This document shows positions 1-7,823 of a DNA stretch of 9,049 bases, in pieces; the first letter of the stretch is position 1; each line of letters starts with the position of its first letter. The notes beneath the pieces are model-generated. The model ran no database searches. It worked only from the letters and a program-made list of their open reading frames with translations, and was not told the DNA's origin. The DNA lies in assembly GCA_031266315.1 (NCBI GenBank), contig JAISBG010000804.1, positions 1 to 9,049 of the forward strand, given 5' to 3'. The translations under genes and the position numbers were made by a program. The DNA is from Planctomycetaceae bacterium (GTDB lineage Bacteria; Planctomycetota; Planctomycetia; Pirellulales; Thermoguttaceae).

Positions 1-1196
1 CAACACGGTTAATTTATTCACTAAACCTTGATACGAAAAAATGGAGCGTTTCGGAATTTCCCACTCTGCCGATTGCAATGAGCAATTTCGATGCGGTTAT
101 TATTGAAAATCAATATGAAGAACAAGAACTGGTTTGTGGCAGCGGTTACACGGAACAAACAACGAAAAATATTGTACAGTTTTATAATTTTGAGCAAGAT
201 GTTTGGCGTGAAACAGCGTTTGGTTACAATTTTAGCGGTTGCCCGTTGTTTTGGTTGGAACAAAAAAATGATAACGGCGATGATTTGGTTGTGGTTGTTG
301 GCGGGCAATCCGCATTTTATCAGAGTGATAAACACCAGATTTTTAGTGGAAGCGGCGGATTGACTTTTTACGGTTGGAATATTACGCCGCTTTGGGAAAT
401 TAATGTTACGGCAGGAAATGTTTTGCAACGTTATCCGTTACGTCCAATGAATTATTCCGAAACGGAACTGGAAAACGAAAAGCGGTTTATGAAAACCAAT
501 TTTAAGGCAATTCATTATCCTGTAACCGAAAATGACCCTGAACGCGGAAATTTGAAAACAGATTTTATTGCTTTCGGCGGTACGGAAAATGTTTCGGCGT
601 ACAATAATGCCGTTGTTTCGTACAATTTGGATTCCTACGTTGATACGATAGATTACACTTCCCGTACCAGTAATACCCGATGTGTTGTTTATCCGAACAC
701 GGAGTTACCTTTTGGCGAATGTTGTGTTGAATATGTTGACCGAATCGGAGACGAAGATGGAAATACGCGAGACGTCAAACGTGCGCTTTGTATCGGCGGT
801 CGATATAAGGCGGAAATTACTGAAATTAAAAAAGATGAAGACGGCAATGACATTACAATAAAACGGCAAGGTTACAAATTGCATAACAAAATTAATTGGC
901 TTACTTTATCAACAAAACAATGGGCAAACGATTTTCACCCTGAAATTCCAATTCCGCGATGGAATGCGGGGTCAATTGTTTTGAAAGATTTTGAACGGGA
1001 GATTGTTGTTAATGAAGAAACCGGAGAAAAACAAAAGGTCAAACATGATTTACTTTTTTTAATCGGCGGTCGAAACGAAAAAGGGCTTCTTGCCGATGTC
1101 GATGTGTTGAATTTAACTTACAATAAATGGGAATTGGACTGGCTTGATTTTAAGAACAAAAAACGTCCGCAACCCAAAGAAGGTGAAATGCCATGA
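1..1196 (+). CDS. Kelch-like beta-propeller protein, 5'-partial (putative phage tail/virion protein)
   Basis: The frame is open from the first complete codon at position 3, and the residues upstream of the ATG at 78 continue the same repeat pattern (NLDTKKWSV). The gene therefore starts outside the window and the ATG at 78 is internal; 397 codons including the stop are visible. Kelch-type blades are seen as a hydrophobic strand plus a Gly pair, followed later by an aromatic strand. Gly pairs or near-pairs fall at about nt 138 (CGSGY), 300 (VVGGQS), 576 (FGGTEN), 795 (IGGRYK) and 1065 (IGGRNE). Matching tryptophans occur in KKWSV, QDVWRE, TPLWEI, TKQWAND and YNKWELD. No signal peptide or membrane segment is visible in this part. 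Its stop overlaps the start of the giant fibre gene, which suggests coupled translation and a shared virion role. Kelch propellers usually bind proteins or glycans; a tail or receptor-contact role is inferred from the neighbour. A bacterial surface protein is the alternative. Confidence 0.75.
   Translation, partial: TRLIYSLNLDTKKWSVSEFPTLPIAMSNFDAVIIENQYEEQELVCGSGYTEQTTKNIVQFYNFEQDVWRETAFGYNFSGCPLFWLEQKNDNGDDLVVVVGGQSAFYQSDKHQIFSGSGGLTFYGWNITPLWEINVTAGNVLQRYPLRPMNYSETELENEKRFMKTNFKAIHYPVTENDPERGNLKTDFIAFGGTENVSAYNNAVVSYNLDSYVDTIDYTSRTSNTRCVVYPNTELPFGECCVEYVDRIGDEDGNTRDVKRALCIGGRYKAEITEIKKDEDGNDITIKRQGYKLHNKINWLTLSTKQWANDFHPEIPIPRWNAGSIVLKDFEREIVVNEETGEKQKVKHDLLFLIGGRNEKGLLADVDVLNLTYNKWELDWLDFKNKKRPQPKEGEMP
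1178..1185 (+). promoter_or_regulatory. Ribosome binding site of the giant fibre gene
   Basis: AGAAGGTG lies 7 bases before the ATG at 1193, inside the end of the upstream gene. It supports 1193 as the start. The ATGA overlap (1193-1196) with the preceding stop is typical of translational coupling. Confidence 0.6.
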
Positions 1197-4100
1197 GTAC
1201 AACCTATCTTGATCCATTAACAGCACCGTTGGAATCAACGGAAGACGCTGTTTTCGACAAGAAATTATTAGTTGGAACTGGTCGAAAAGGTGAAGAAAAC
1301 GAACAGTTTGATGTGCGCGAACGGTTTGAAGAAAATGAACAAAAACTTAATGAATTTGATAATTTACCGGGAAATATTTCTGAAATTAATGAAACATTAG
1401 GCGAAATAAAAGAAGATATAGAAGATGTTGAAAATGAAGCAAAAAAAGGTATTGACGATGCAAAAGCGGTAAAGACCAGTCTTGATTCACATATTTCCGC
1501 ACCGAATATTCACTTACCAAGTGGAGGCGAACCGACAGATGTGATATCCAAGAATACAAGTGGACAATCGGTGTGGAAAAATATTTTGTCGATGTTGCCG
1601 GAAAATGCTATCCTTCCGCAAGGCGGAGTGAAAGACGACGTTCCTGTCAAAACACAAAACGGCAGTATTGCATGGAAGGCATTTAACGATTTACTGCCGC
1701 AAAAATTGAAAGATATTTTAGCGGCGGGGGGAGTTGTTTCGGCAGATGATGTTATTTCCGCATTTCAACAAATTACGGTTACATCTTGGGCATTGAGCGG
1801 TTTACCTCTCAGAGTAACACGAATTAGTGCGGCGGTGTTTGCTTATGACAGGTTTGTAGTGGGGGGAAATAACGGACAGGTTGCGTCTTCATTCGGGGCA
1901 ACGTGGACAGAACCTGTAACTTTATTCGATAATGCCGCAGTTGGGGCATTGGTCTATGACGATAGCGAAACCGGCGCATTAGCTCCGCTGATTGCATTGG
2001 ACGCTTATTCTGATTTTCGTATCAGTATGAATCGGACAACATGGAGTAAGCGGCTCTCTGTATTGGTTGAAAAAGTAATCAATCCCGATGGTTCGGAAAG
2101 TTACAAAGACCGTTACGAAACAGCGGATTTTACCGCAGCGGTTGCGAATAGAGGACTTTATGTTTTATTTACTTCAAAAGGAGTAGTTTATCGTGCAACA
2201 AAGGAAGCGATAGTTGCCGAATACGAAAGAGCAACCGCGCCGCCGGAAATTGATGATAATGGAAGCGAAATTGTTTTCGACCGACATTCGACAATTTGGG
2301 ATATGCAGACATCCGACGAATCCATTACGCGAGATGTATTGGACGCAGCGGCGGGTGGAATTTATTTTGTTACGGTTGGAACACTTGGAAAGACTGCTGT
2401 TTCGCAAAATGCGGATACATGGGAAAGTGCGAATTCTACTTCTGTTTCTGTTTTCGGAGCGAATAATATCAATTCTGTTGCCGCAGGTTTTGACCGGTTT
2501 ATGGCGGTTGGAGATGCAGGGAAAATCGGTTACGCTTTGTTCACAAGCCCGAAACAGTGGATACCTTTAGGTACACCTTTTGGAAATGAAAGTTTACGAA
2601 AGATAATATACGGTTCAAATATCTGGCTTGTTGTTTCGGAGTCCGGCAACGTGAAGTGTTCACGTAACAACGGCGAAACTTGGGAAACGCTGAATGTCGG
2701 AATGCAATCGGTGGGCGGCACGGCTCTTGCCTTTGGTGATACGTATTTTATCATCGGCGACGAAATCGGCAACGTGCGGAAATCATTGTCGGTTGCGTCC
2801 ATTTTTGCGGTTGTAACACGTTCCGAATTTGCGGCATTGTCGGCGGAAATTTTGGGATTAACACAGTCCGAAATTGCCCGTGTTGATTCTTGGATCGCGA
2901 ATTACACGAATTGGTTCAGTCAGCAACTTGAACGTATCGACGAGGCGTTATCGTATCAATTAACGATATCGGACGAAAAGCCGTTGTCTCCGGTACCCGG
3001 AGGTTCGGCAGGAACGCTCACAATTGAAGTACCGGTACTCGATGAACACGGTAATCCGGTTTTAGACGACAACGACAATCCTATAACAATAACAAAACCG
3101 CAAAATAAAACAGTTGCATGGAATCATCAACACAACAACCTTTTACTTGCATTATTAGAACAATTACATCGCGCAACAATACCAGCCGGATACGACGCCT
3201 ACGGCAAGCCGATATTTCCGCAACGTTCTCATCTTTGGGGAATACCAATACTTGATTTAGACGGTAAAATTTTTGCACAAAATCAGACGTGGCAACGCGG
3301 GCAAGCCAACGGGCTTGCTCCGTTGGACGAAAACGGAATGGTTCCGGCAAACTTTTTGGCGGCGGGTTGGCTTTATTCTACGCTTATTCAAGCGTTGCGC
3401 GACCAGATGTTGCTGGAATGGACGATTTTACCGAACACAACTTTTCAAGGGTTGGAGGGTTACAGCCGAATCAATGCGTTTGCTAAAAACGAAACAACTA
3501 TTGTTGCTGTCGGCGAAAAAGGACGAATCGCGTGGGGTCCCAATGTCAATCTGTTACAGTTGGCAAATAGTCCGTTTGGCGCAAATGATTCACTGGTTGG
3601 TGTGGCTTGTGGAGTACAGCCGAATGGAGTGAGTATTTTTGTTGCTGTTTCAAAAACGCATTACTCGACTTCTTATAACGGTTCGGAGTGGAGCGAACCG
3701 GTTGAATTATCGGACGGAATCCAAACAATTTTTTACGGCGGCGGATATTTTTTAATTTCCGATACGCACGGCAATATCTGGTATTCCGAATGGATCGGCA
3801 ACATATTGACGTTTTCGAATCAAGGACAAGATGGGTCGTCCGTGAATATTACGCAAGGCATTATGAGTTTTGCGTATTTGCAAGATGAATTTATTGGTGT
3901 TGGTGTCAATAATAAAATCGTTAAAGCGACGAATCCGAAGTATTGGAATGAGGATCAATCGCTCATCGACTTTATCGATACACAATGGAATAGCGTGTTT
4001 GTTGGAGACGGATTTTTTGTTGCAGTGGGAAGTTACGGGAGAGCCGTCAAGCGTAAACCTAACACCGCAACATGGCAAAAAATCAATACCGGTACAACAA

Positions 4101-7100
4101 TTGATTTACACGGAGGAATTTTCGAATCGCGTTCCTACATAATCTTCGGGAAAAACGGGATTATTCGAACTTCAAGCGACACAGATGTTTGGGTTGCAAG
4201 AAATTCAAAAACAACATCGACAATTCGTTCAATATTATATGTTAATGAACGATATTTAGTCGGTTCTGATACCGGTCAATTTATTGTTTCGCGTTCGGTT
4301 TACGACGTGATGTATTTGAACGAGCAAAAAACCGGAACGGGTCCCTCTAATGACGATCCGAACCCGCTTGGTACCGCGTATCCCGGCGATAGTAACAATT
4401 ACATGCGAGCCAACGCCGTGATTCCCGATACCGGCGTGGTGATGGAAAAACGGGTCGGAAAACCAACAACGTATAAAACGGTTGAAACAACAACTATCGA
4501 CCCTAATACGTTAGAAGAAATAATCACACAACAAACAGTTGTCGATAGATACGGAGTACCGCCGCTCAATTCGGAAATCGAAATTGATGATATTTATCTG
4601 CGTTGGAGGGTTGGAAGTGCGACGGTTTATGATACCGTAACGAATCCCGATACGGGAGAAAATGTAAAAATTGCGGCGCGTTGGGGACTTCCTTATCTTG
4701 GCGAAAACGGCGTTATTCCCGACGAACAAATTGCCAAAAAGCAACCTAACGGTGTTGCTCCGTTGGACGGTGATCGGCACGTTCCGAAAGAATTTCTCCC
4801 GCCAATGGAAGTAAATATTGAACAAATTATCAATGTAATCAATGGCGGTCACGGATTGGAATTTTTGGAGCAAATATCGCCGTTCCCGCAAGGGATTGGT
4901 GTTTCGGCAATTCTGCATGACGGGACATTCGGCAACGGCGTTTCTGTTTTAGTCGGAGAAACGGGAATCGGCTATTGTGAAGAGGGTGGAGCGTGGACAC
5001 GTTCGGCAACGCAACCGTTCGGCAATGTTCCGGCTGTCGGCGCGGCATTCGGCAAAGATGAGCAGGATCAGGATATTTTTGTCTCAATTAGTACAACAAA
5101 TAGAATATCCTTAGCGAGTAACGGCAAGGAGTGGAGTGTTCCTTATGCGGTTGACGAACGTTACGATTTTGAAGCCATTTGTTATTATAATCGTACATTT
5201 TTAATTCTTTGTTCGGACGGCGAAGTATTGCGACTGACGATAAGCAATAATAATATCAACTACGACGAGCAAGGCGACACACCGAATATTACCGCTTATT
5301 GTAATGATATTGAAGGCGGAAACGGAATCATTGTGGTTGTCGGCAATACGGGGCATATTCGTGTTGCGGACGACGCGTCGCATTTTTCCGTTGCGGAATC
5401 TCCCACAGAAGAGGATTTACTTACTGTTATTTTTGCCAAGGGAACATTTTTAATCGGCGGTAGAAACAACACACTAATAATCGGAACAAAAAAAACCGAT
5501 TTTCATAAAATTGTTTCACCGTTTACCGGCAACGCGGCAATCACCGGTACCGGATACGACGCCGAAAACGGAATAATTACTATTACGAACGAAAACGGAG
5601 AGGTTGCGACAACTTCCAATTTTGCCGATTGGTCAAGACACGTTCCGCAGCCGACCAATGTAAGAATCAAAGCGATTGTTACGGGAAACAACCGGATTTT
5701 TTTGGGCGATGATTACGGTAACATTTTTGCGTCTCGCGTTTCCATTGAAATTAAGTATCCAGAAAAAAATGAGGATGGTAATTGCGAATGTGAAGGCGGT
5801 GGAAACGGAAATGGAAATGGCGGCGGCGGCGGAACGTTTAACGGAACAATCGCATGGGAAAATGTTACCGAAAAGCCGGAAACATTTCCACCGTCCGCAC
5901 ACACTCATAATGTTGAAGATATTACAAACTTTGCCGAAACAATCGCCGAATATCTTGAAGCGGGGGAAATTGTTGTTACGGCGAAATCCGCCTATCAGTC
6001 TTGGTTGGAGCAAGACGGAAACGCCAACAAAACCGAAGCGGAATTTGTTCAATGGCTCAAAGGCGAAAACGGAAAATCGGCGTATCAATCGTGGTTGGAA
6101 CAAGACGGAAACGCGAATAAAACCGAAGCGGAGTTTTTTGAATCATTAAAAGGTTCAAATGGCGAATCTGCCTATCAATCGTGGCTGGAGCAAGACGGAA
6201 ACGAAGGGAAAACCGAAGCGGAGTTTTTTGAATCGCTAAAAGGAGAAAACGGAAAATCAGCATATCAAGAATGGATTGAAAACGGAAACGAAGGAAAAAC
6301 CGAAGCGGAGTTTTTTGAATCATTAAAAGGTTCAAATGGCGAGTCCGCCTATCAATCGTGGCTGGAGCAAGCGGGCAATTCGGGGAAAACCAAAGCAGAA
6401 TTTATTGAATCGTTAAAAGGAGAAAACGGAGTTTCCGCTTACGGTGTTTGGCTTGCTGCTGGTTATGAAGGAACTTTAGTTGATTTTATTGAATCATTAA
6501 AAGGAGACAAAGGCGAACCGGGCGCAACACAAGATTTATCCGATTACGCAACAAAAAATTATGTTGACACGGAAATTGAAAAAATCCAACATCCCGAAAC
6601 AGGAGGCGGGGCAGTTAGTGGCGGCGGTGGTTTTCGACAAATTTTTGTTGACAAAACAAACGGTAACGATAATAATGACGGGCTTTCCACAGAAACCGCT
6701 TACCAATCACTGTATCAATGTGAATTAATATTACAGACCGTTAAAAATGCCGAAATTCAATTGCTCCATTTCGACAATTCCAGTGCATTGGAATTAACAG
6801 GAGACGGAACGGCGGATATTATTTTTGTTGGAAATATTACAATCAATCATATCCTACTGAACGGTTTTCGTTCTGTTCAATTCAAAGGAACAATTACAAC
6901 TTCATCAACATTCCTGATAAATTGTAACAATGTCCGGTTTTACAACACGGTCGATATTACTGCAACGGCAAATTCACCGGAATCAATTTACATCGAATCA
7001 ACAAACGCTTATTTTCAAAATATCGTTATACTTTCGTCGTCTATCGAAAACATTGCGGTTACATTCGTAGGGATAGGCGGATTAAGTATTGTAAGATTCA

Positions 7101-7327
7101 AAGAATTGGTCATTGAAGACATCGGGCTAAATGAAAATAGTCAATATTATAAAATAGAAACGGGAAGCGAAGTTTATGTTGCAGGAAAGGCAAAACACCC
7201 CAATCCTTATACAAATCTTTCGGAAGTTGACCCCGGTGAAGGTGCTCCACTTATTGACGGACACTTATTAGTTGCTATTGAAGGCAATGAAACAGATACC
7301 TACATCTTACCGACAGGAGAGCAATAA
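1193..7327 (+). CDS. Giant modular phage tail fibre / receptor-binding-like protein with three beta-propellers, SAYQ collagen-like repeats and C-terminal beta-helix
   Basis: 2044 residues. Visible order: charged N-terminus with a likely coiled coil (about 44-95); two 33-residue LPxGG repeats (108-173); propeller I (about 194-540); helical linker and an NGLAPLDENG...VP tail-fibre motif (682-722); propeller II (about 743-1035); second linker with NGVAPLDGD...VP (1164-1202); propeller III (about 1226-1515); CEC plus Gly/Asn-rich hinge (1531-1547); W-x-NV...KP...FPPS-HTH segment (1554-1572); six SAYQ repeats (1599-1777) running into GDKGEPG; DLSDYATKNYVD stalk with a short coiled coil; then a beta-helix opening with IFVDKTNGNDNNDG (about 1817) and a C-terminal cap. 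Blades carry Asp-box/Ycf48-like strands such as FVVGGNNGQV and SRNNGETW (490-497). There is no signal peptide or membrane helix, as expected of a virion protein. These motifs are known from tail fibres; adhesion to a host receptor is inferred. No catalytic residues were recognised. The product is unusually long and has three propellers. A bacterial adhesin is less likely without a secretion signal. Confidence 0.82.
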   Translation: MSTTYLDPLTAPLESTEDAVFDKKLLVGTGRKGEENEQFDVRERFEENEQKLNEFDNLPGNISEINETLGEIKEDIEDVENEAKKGIDDAKAVKTSLDSHISAPNIHLPSGGEPTDVISKNTSGQSVWKNILSMLPENAILPQGGVKDDVPVKTQNGSIAWKAFNDLLPQKLKDILAAGGVVSADDVISAFQQITVTSWALSGLPLRVTRISAAVFAYDRFVVGGNNGQVASSFGATWTEPVTLFDNAAVGALVYDDSETGALAPLIALDAYSDFRISMNRTTWSKRLSVLVEKVINPDGSESYKDRYETADFTAAVANRGLYVLFTSKGVVYRATKEAIVAEYERATAPPEIDDNGSEIVFDRHSTIWDMQTSDESITRDVLDAAAGGIYFVTVGTLGKTAVSQNADTWESANSTSVSVFGANNINSVAAGFDRFMAVGDAGKIGYALFTSPKQWIPLGTPFGNESLRKIIYGSNIWLVVSESGNVKCSRNNGETWETLNVGMQSVGGTALAFGDTYFIIGDEIGNVRKSLSVASIFAVVTRSEFAALSAEILGLTQSEIARVDSWIANYTNWFSQQLERIDEALSYQLTISDEKPLSPVPGGSAGTLTIEVPVLDEHGNPVLDDNDNPITITKPQNKTVAWNHQHNNLLLALLEQLHRATIPAGYDAYGKPIFPQRSHLWGIPILDLDGKIFAQNQTWQRGQANGLAPLDENGMVPANFLAAGWLYSTLIQALRDQMLLEWTILPNTTFQGLEGYSRINAFAKNETTIVAVGEKGRIAWGPNVNLLQLANSPFGANDSLVGVACGVQPNGVSIFVAVSKTHYSTSYNGSEWSEPVELSDGIQTIFYGGGYFLISDTHGNIWYSEWIGNILTFSNQGQDGSSVNITQGIMSFAYLQDEFIGVGVNNKIVKATNPKYWNEDQSLIDFIDTQWNSVFVGDGFFVAVGSYGRAVKRKPNTATWQKINTGTTIDLHGGIFESRSYIIFGKNGIIRTSSDTDVWVARNSKTTSTIRSILYVNERYLVGSDTGQFIVSRSVYDVMYLNEQKTGTGPSNDDPNPLGTAYPGDSNNYMRANAVIPDTGVVMEKRVGKPTTYKTVETTTIDPNTLEEIITQQTVVDRYGVPPLNSEIEIDDIYLRWRVGSATVYDTVTNPDTGENVKIAARWGLPYLGENGVIPDEQIAKKQPNGVAPLDGDRHVPKEFLPPMEVNIEQIINVINGGHGLEFLEQISPFPQGIGVSAILHDGTFGNGVSVLVGETGIGYCEEGGAWTRSATQPFGNVPAVGAAFGKDEQDQDIFVSISTTNRISLASNGKEWSVPYAVDERYDFEAICYYNRTFLILCSDGEVLRLTISNNNINYDEQGDTPNITAYCNDIEGGNGIIVVVGNTGHIRVADDASHFSVAESPTEEDLLTVIFAKGTFLIGGRNNTLIIGTKKTDFHKIVSPFTGNAAITGTGYDAENGIITITNENGEVATTSNFADWSRHVPQPTNVRIKAIVTGNNRIFLGDDYGNIFASRVSIEIKYPEKNEDGNCECEGGGNGNGNGGGGGTFNGTIAWENVTEKPETFPPSAHTHNVEDITNFAETIAEYLEAGEIVVTAKSAYQSWLEQDGNANKTEAEFVQWLKGENGKSAYQSWLEQDGNANKTEAEFFESLKGSNGESAYQSWLEQDGNEGKTEAEFFESLKGENGKSAYQEWIENGNEGKTEAEFFESLKGSNGESAYQSWLEQAGNSGKTKAEFIESLKGENGVSAYGVWLAAGYEGTLVDFIESLKGDKGEPGATQDLSDYATKNYVDTEIEKIQHPETGGGAVSGGGGFRQIFVDKTNGNDNNDGLSTETAYQSLYQCELILQTVKNAEIQLLHFDNSSALELTGDGTADIIFVGNITINHILLNGFRSVQFKGTITTSSTFLINCNNVRFYNTVDITATANSPESIYIESTNAYFQNIVILSSSIENIAVTFVGIGGLSIVRFKELVIEDIGLNENSQYYKIETGSEVYVAGKAKHPNPYTNLSEVDPGEGAPLIDGHLLVAIEGNETDTYILPTGEQ
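1514..1711 (+). repeat. Two tandem 33-residue LPxGG tail-fibre repeats
   Basis: Residues 108-140 and 141-173 of the giant fibre share LP-x-GG, a D at position 8, a K, a G and W-K-x-(I/A)-(L/F) before a closing MLP or LLP. The period is exactly 33 residues (99 nt). They resemble the LPxGG...GQVLxK...W repeats frequent near the N-terminal half of tail fibres. A weaker third relative may lie at 595-645 (VPGGSAGT ... NKTVAWN). Confidence 0.6.
1772..2812 (+). other. Beta-propeller module I (about seven blades) within the giant fibre
   Basis: Residues about 194-540. Seven hydrophobic strand plus Gly units can be read: FVVGGNNGQV, LIALDAYSDF, YVLFTSKGVV, FVTVGTLGKT, FMAVGDAGKI, WLVVSESGNV and YFIIGDEIGNV. 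Most are followed by an Asp-box-like turn and Trp (SFGATW, SMNRTTW, SQNADTW, SRNNGETW). This is the pattern of BNR/Ycf48-like propellers. Blade boundaries are by eye. Confidence 0.65.
3419..4297 (+). other. Beta-propeller module II (about seven blades) within the giant fibre
   Basis: Residues about 743-1035. Units read as IVAVGEKGRI, IFVAVSKTHY, FLISDTHGNI, FIGVGVNNKI, FVAVGSYGRA, YIIFGKNGII and YLVGSDTGQF, with Trp-bearing turns such as SYNGSEWSEP and SSDTDVW. The module ends in VSRSVYDV, like the ends of modules I (KSLSVASI) and III (ASRVSIEI), which marks equivalent domain boundaries. Confidence 0.65.
4868..5737 (+). other. Beta-propeller module III (about seven blades) within the giant fibre
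   Basis: Residues about 1226-1515. Units read as VLVGETGIGY, FVSISTTNRI, LILCSDGEVL, IVVVGNTGHI, FLIGGRNNTL, ITITNENGEV and IFLGDDYGNI, with turns such as CEEGGAW and ASNGKEW. It is the most regular of the three modules and is followed directly by the CEC/Gly-rich hinge that leads into the shaft. Confidence 0.65.
5987..6523 (+). repeat. Six tandem SAYQ...W...EAEF..SLKG..G repeats (about 30 residues each)
   Basis: Units start at 5987, 6077, 6167, 6257, 6344 and 6434; all are 90 nt except the fourth (87 nt). The consensus is SAYQSWLEQ-x-GN-x-x-KTEAEFxESLKGxNG. The sixth unit is divergent and runs into GDKGEPG, a collagen-like Gly-x-y stretch. Repeats of this kind (SAYE..., G-x-EAEWL-SLKG) are common in phage fibre shafts. 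The spacer alternates ENG/SNG/ENG/SNG/ENG, and 6122-6194 matches 6299-6371 with two mismatches at a 177-nt offset. That indicates a two-unit block was duplicated recently. Confidence 0.9.
6641..7190 (+). other. C-terminal right-handed beta-helix-like domain of the giant fibre
   Basis: Residues about 1817-2000. The opening IFVDKTNGNDNNDG followed by TAYQSLYQ is the usual entry to parallel beta-helix domains of tail fibres and tailspikes. After it come short strand-turn rungs rich in I, V, N and T (IIFVGNITI, VQFKGTITT, VRFYNTVDI, AYFQNIVIL, VRFKELVIE). About 45 further residues form a cap. No catalytic acidic cluster was recognised, so depolymerase activity is not claimed. Confidence 0.55.
7315..7320 (+). 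promoter_or_regulatory. Ribosome binding site of the 164-residue gene
   Basis: AGGAGA lies 6 bases before the ATG at 7327, inside the last codons of the giant fibre gene. It is the clearest Shine-Dalgarno site in the window and fixes the start within the TAATG stop/start overlap. Confidence 0.75.
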
Positions 7328-7821
7328 TGTCACACAATACAATAGGATTGCAATTGTATTCAAAATACACCGACAATAAAATCGGCGAAGCGGTTATCAC
7401 GGCGGCACAATTGGTTCGTGATACGGAAACTTATTACGAATACGCTCAATCGGTACAATTTCGCATTGATTTTACAGACGAATATCGGACAAAATATACC
7501 AAGTGGAGAATACCAAAGGAAGGCTACGGATTTTGGCAATTCTCAAATATTGAAAACAATAATACAGGACTTGTAACTGTAAACTGTCATCACATTATGA
7601 ATGGAGTTTATTCGCATATCAATTCCGTTCACAAAGCGAAAATCGGCGGACAAATAACCGATGGACAATTACAATCGGCAGGAAGTCCGTTAAGTGTAAT
7701 CGTATCGAAAAATAGTGATGGCAGTTATCAATTGATTGTGAATAGCGGTCAATTTGTTTTTCACTTTAACCCTGATTCAATGACGGCAGACAATGCCGAC
7801 GAAATTTTTACAACGGAATAA
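7327..7821 (+). CDS. Conserved-context hypothetical protein, 164 aa, in tail-fibre cluster
   Basis: I do not recognise a family. The protein is soluble-looking, with no signal peptide, membrane segment or cysteine cluster (one Cys, in NCHH). The N-terminal half is mixed and rich in Tyr/Thr (LQLYSKYTD, TETYYEYAQSV), with a basic, aromatic middle (KYTKWRIPKEGYGFWQF). The C-terminal half looks beta-rich (LSVIVSKNSDGSYQLIV, GQFVFHFN) and ends in an acidic tail. The start is set by a strong AGGAGA and a one-base stop/start overlap with the giant fibre gene, so the two are probably co-translated. The next gene starts two bases after its stop. The position between two large appendage genes suggests a small virion or assembly component, for example a fibre connector or chaperone; this is inference from context only. 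Confidence 0.75.
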   Translation: MSHNTIGLQLYSKYTDNKIGEAVITAAQLVRDTETYYEYAQSVQFRIDFTDEYRTKYTKWRIPKEGYGFWQFSNIENNNTGLVTVNCHHIMNGVYSHINSVHKAKIGGQITDGQLQSAGSPLSVIVSKNSDGSYQLIVNSGQFVFHFNPDSMTADNADEIFTTE

Positions 7822-7823
7822 CC

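Noticed and set aside
78..1196. ATG at 78 as the true start of the kelch-like gene
   Set aside because: The same frame is open to the window edge and the residues upstream of the ATG form a matching kelch strand; no Shine-Dalgarno-like site lies at a suitable distance before it.
2649..2665. Inverted repeat ACGTGAA-GTG-TTCACGT as an operator
   Set aside because: It is inside the coding sequence of a propeller blade, far from any start; a chance palindrome is more likely.
3301..3318. Perfect 7-bp inverted repeat GCAAGCC-AACG-GGCTTGC as a terminator or regulatory hairpin
   Set aside because: It lies in the middle of the fibre gene, has no following T-run, and encodes the conserved QANGLA part of the tail-fibre linker motif.
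1772..5737. Sialidase or other glycoside hydrolase activity suggested by the Asp-box-like turns
   Set aside because: Asp-box turns are structural and occur in many non-enzymatic propellers; no sialidase FRIP-type motif or arginine triad was recognised.
5633..6103. Long open frame on the reverse strand, and other antisense frames such as 4511-4918 and 21-428
   Set aside because: They lie antisense to well-supported genes, have biased composition (Phe/Arg-rich shadows of the forward repeats) and no supporting start signals or recognisable domains.
5987..6523. CRISPR-like array
   Set aside because: The repeats are in frame, code for SAYQ fibre units and have a codon-multiple period with no unique spacers.
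6641..7190. Capsule depolymerase call for the beta-helix tip
   Set aside because: The fold is plausible but no catalytic residue set is visible, and the domain is short for a depolymerase.
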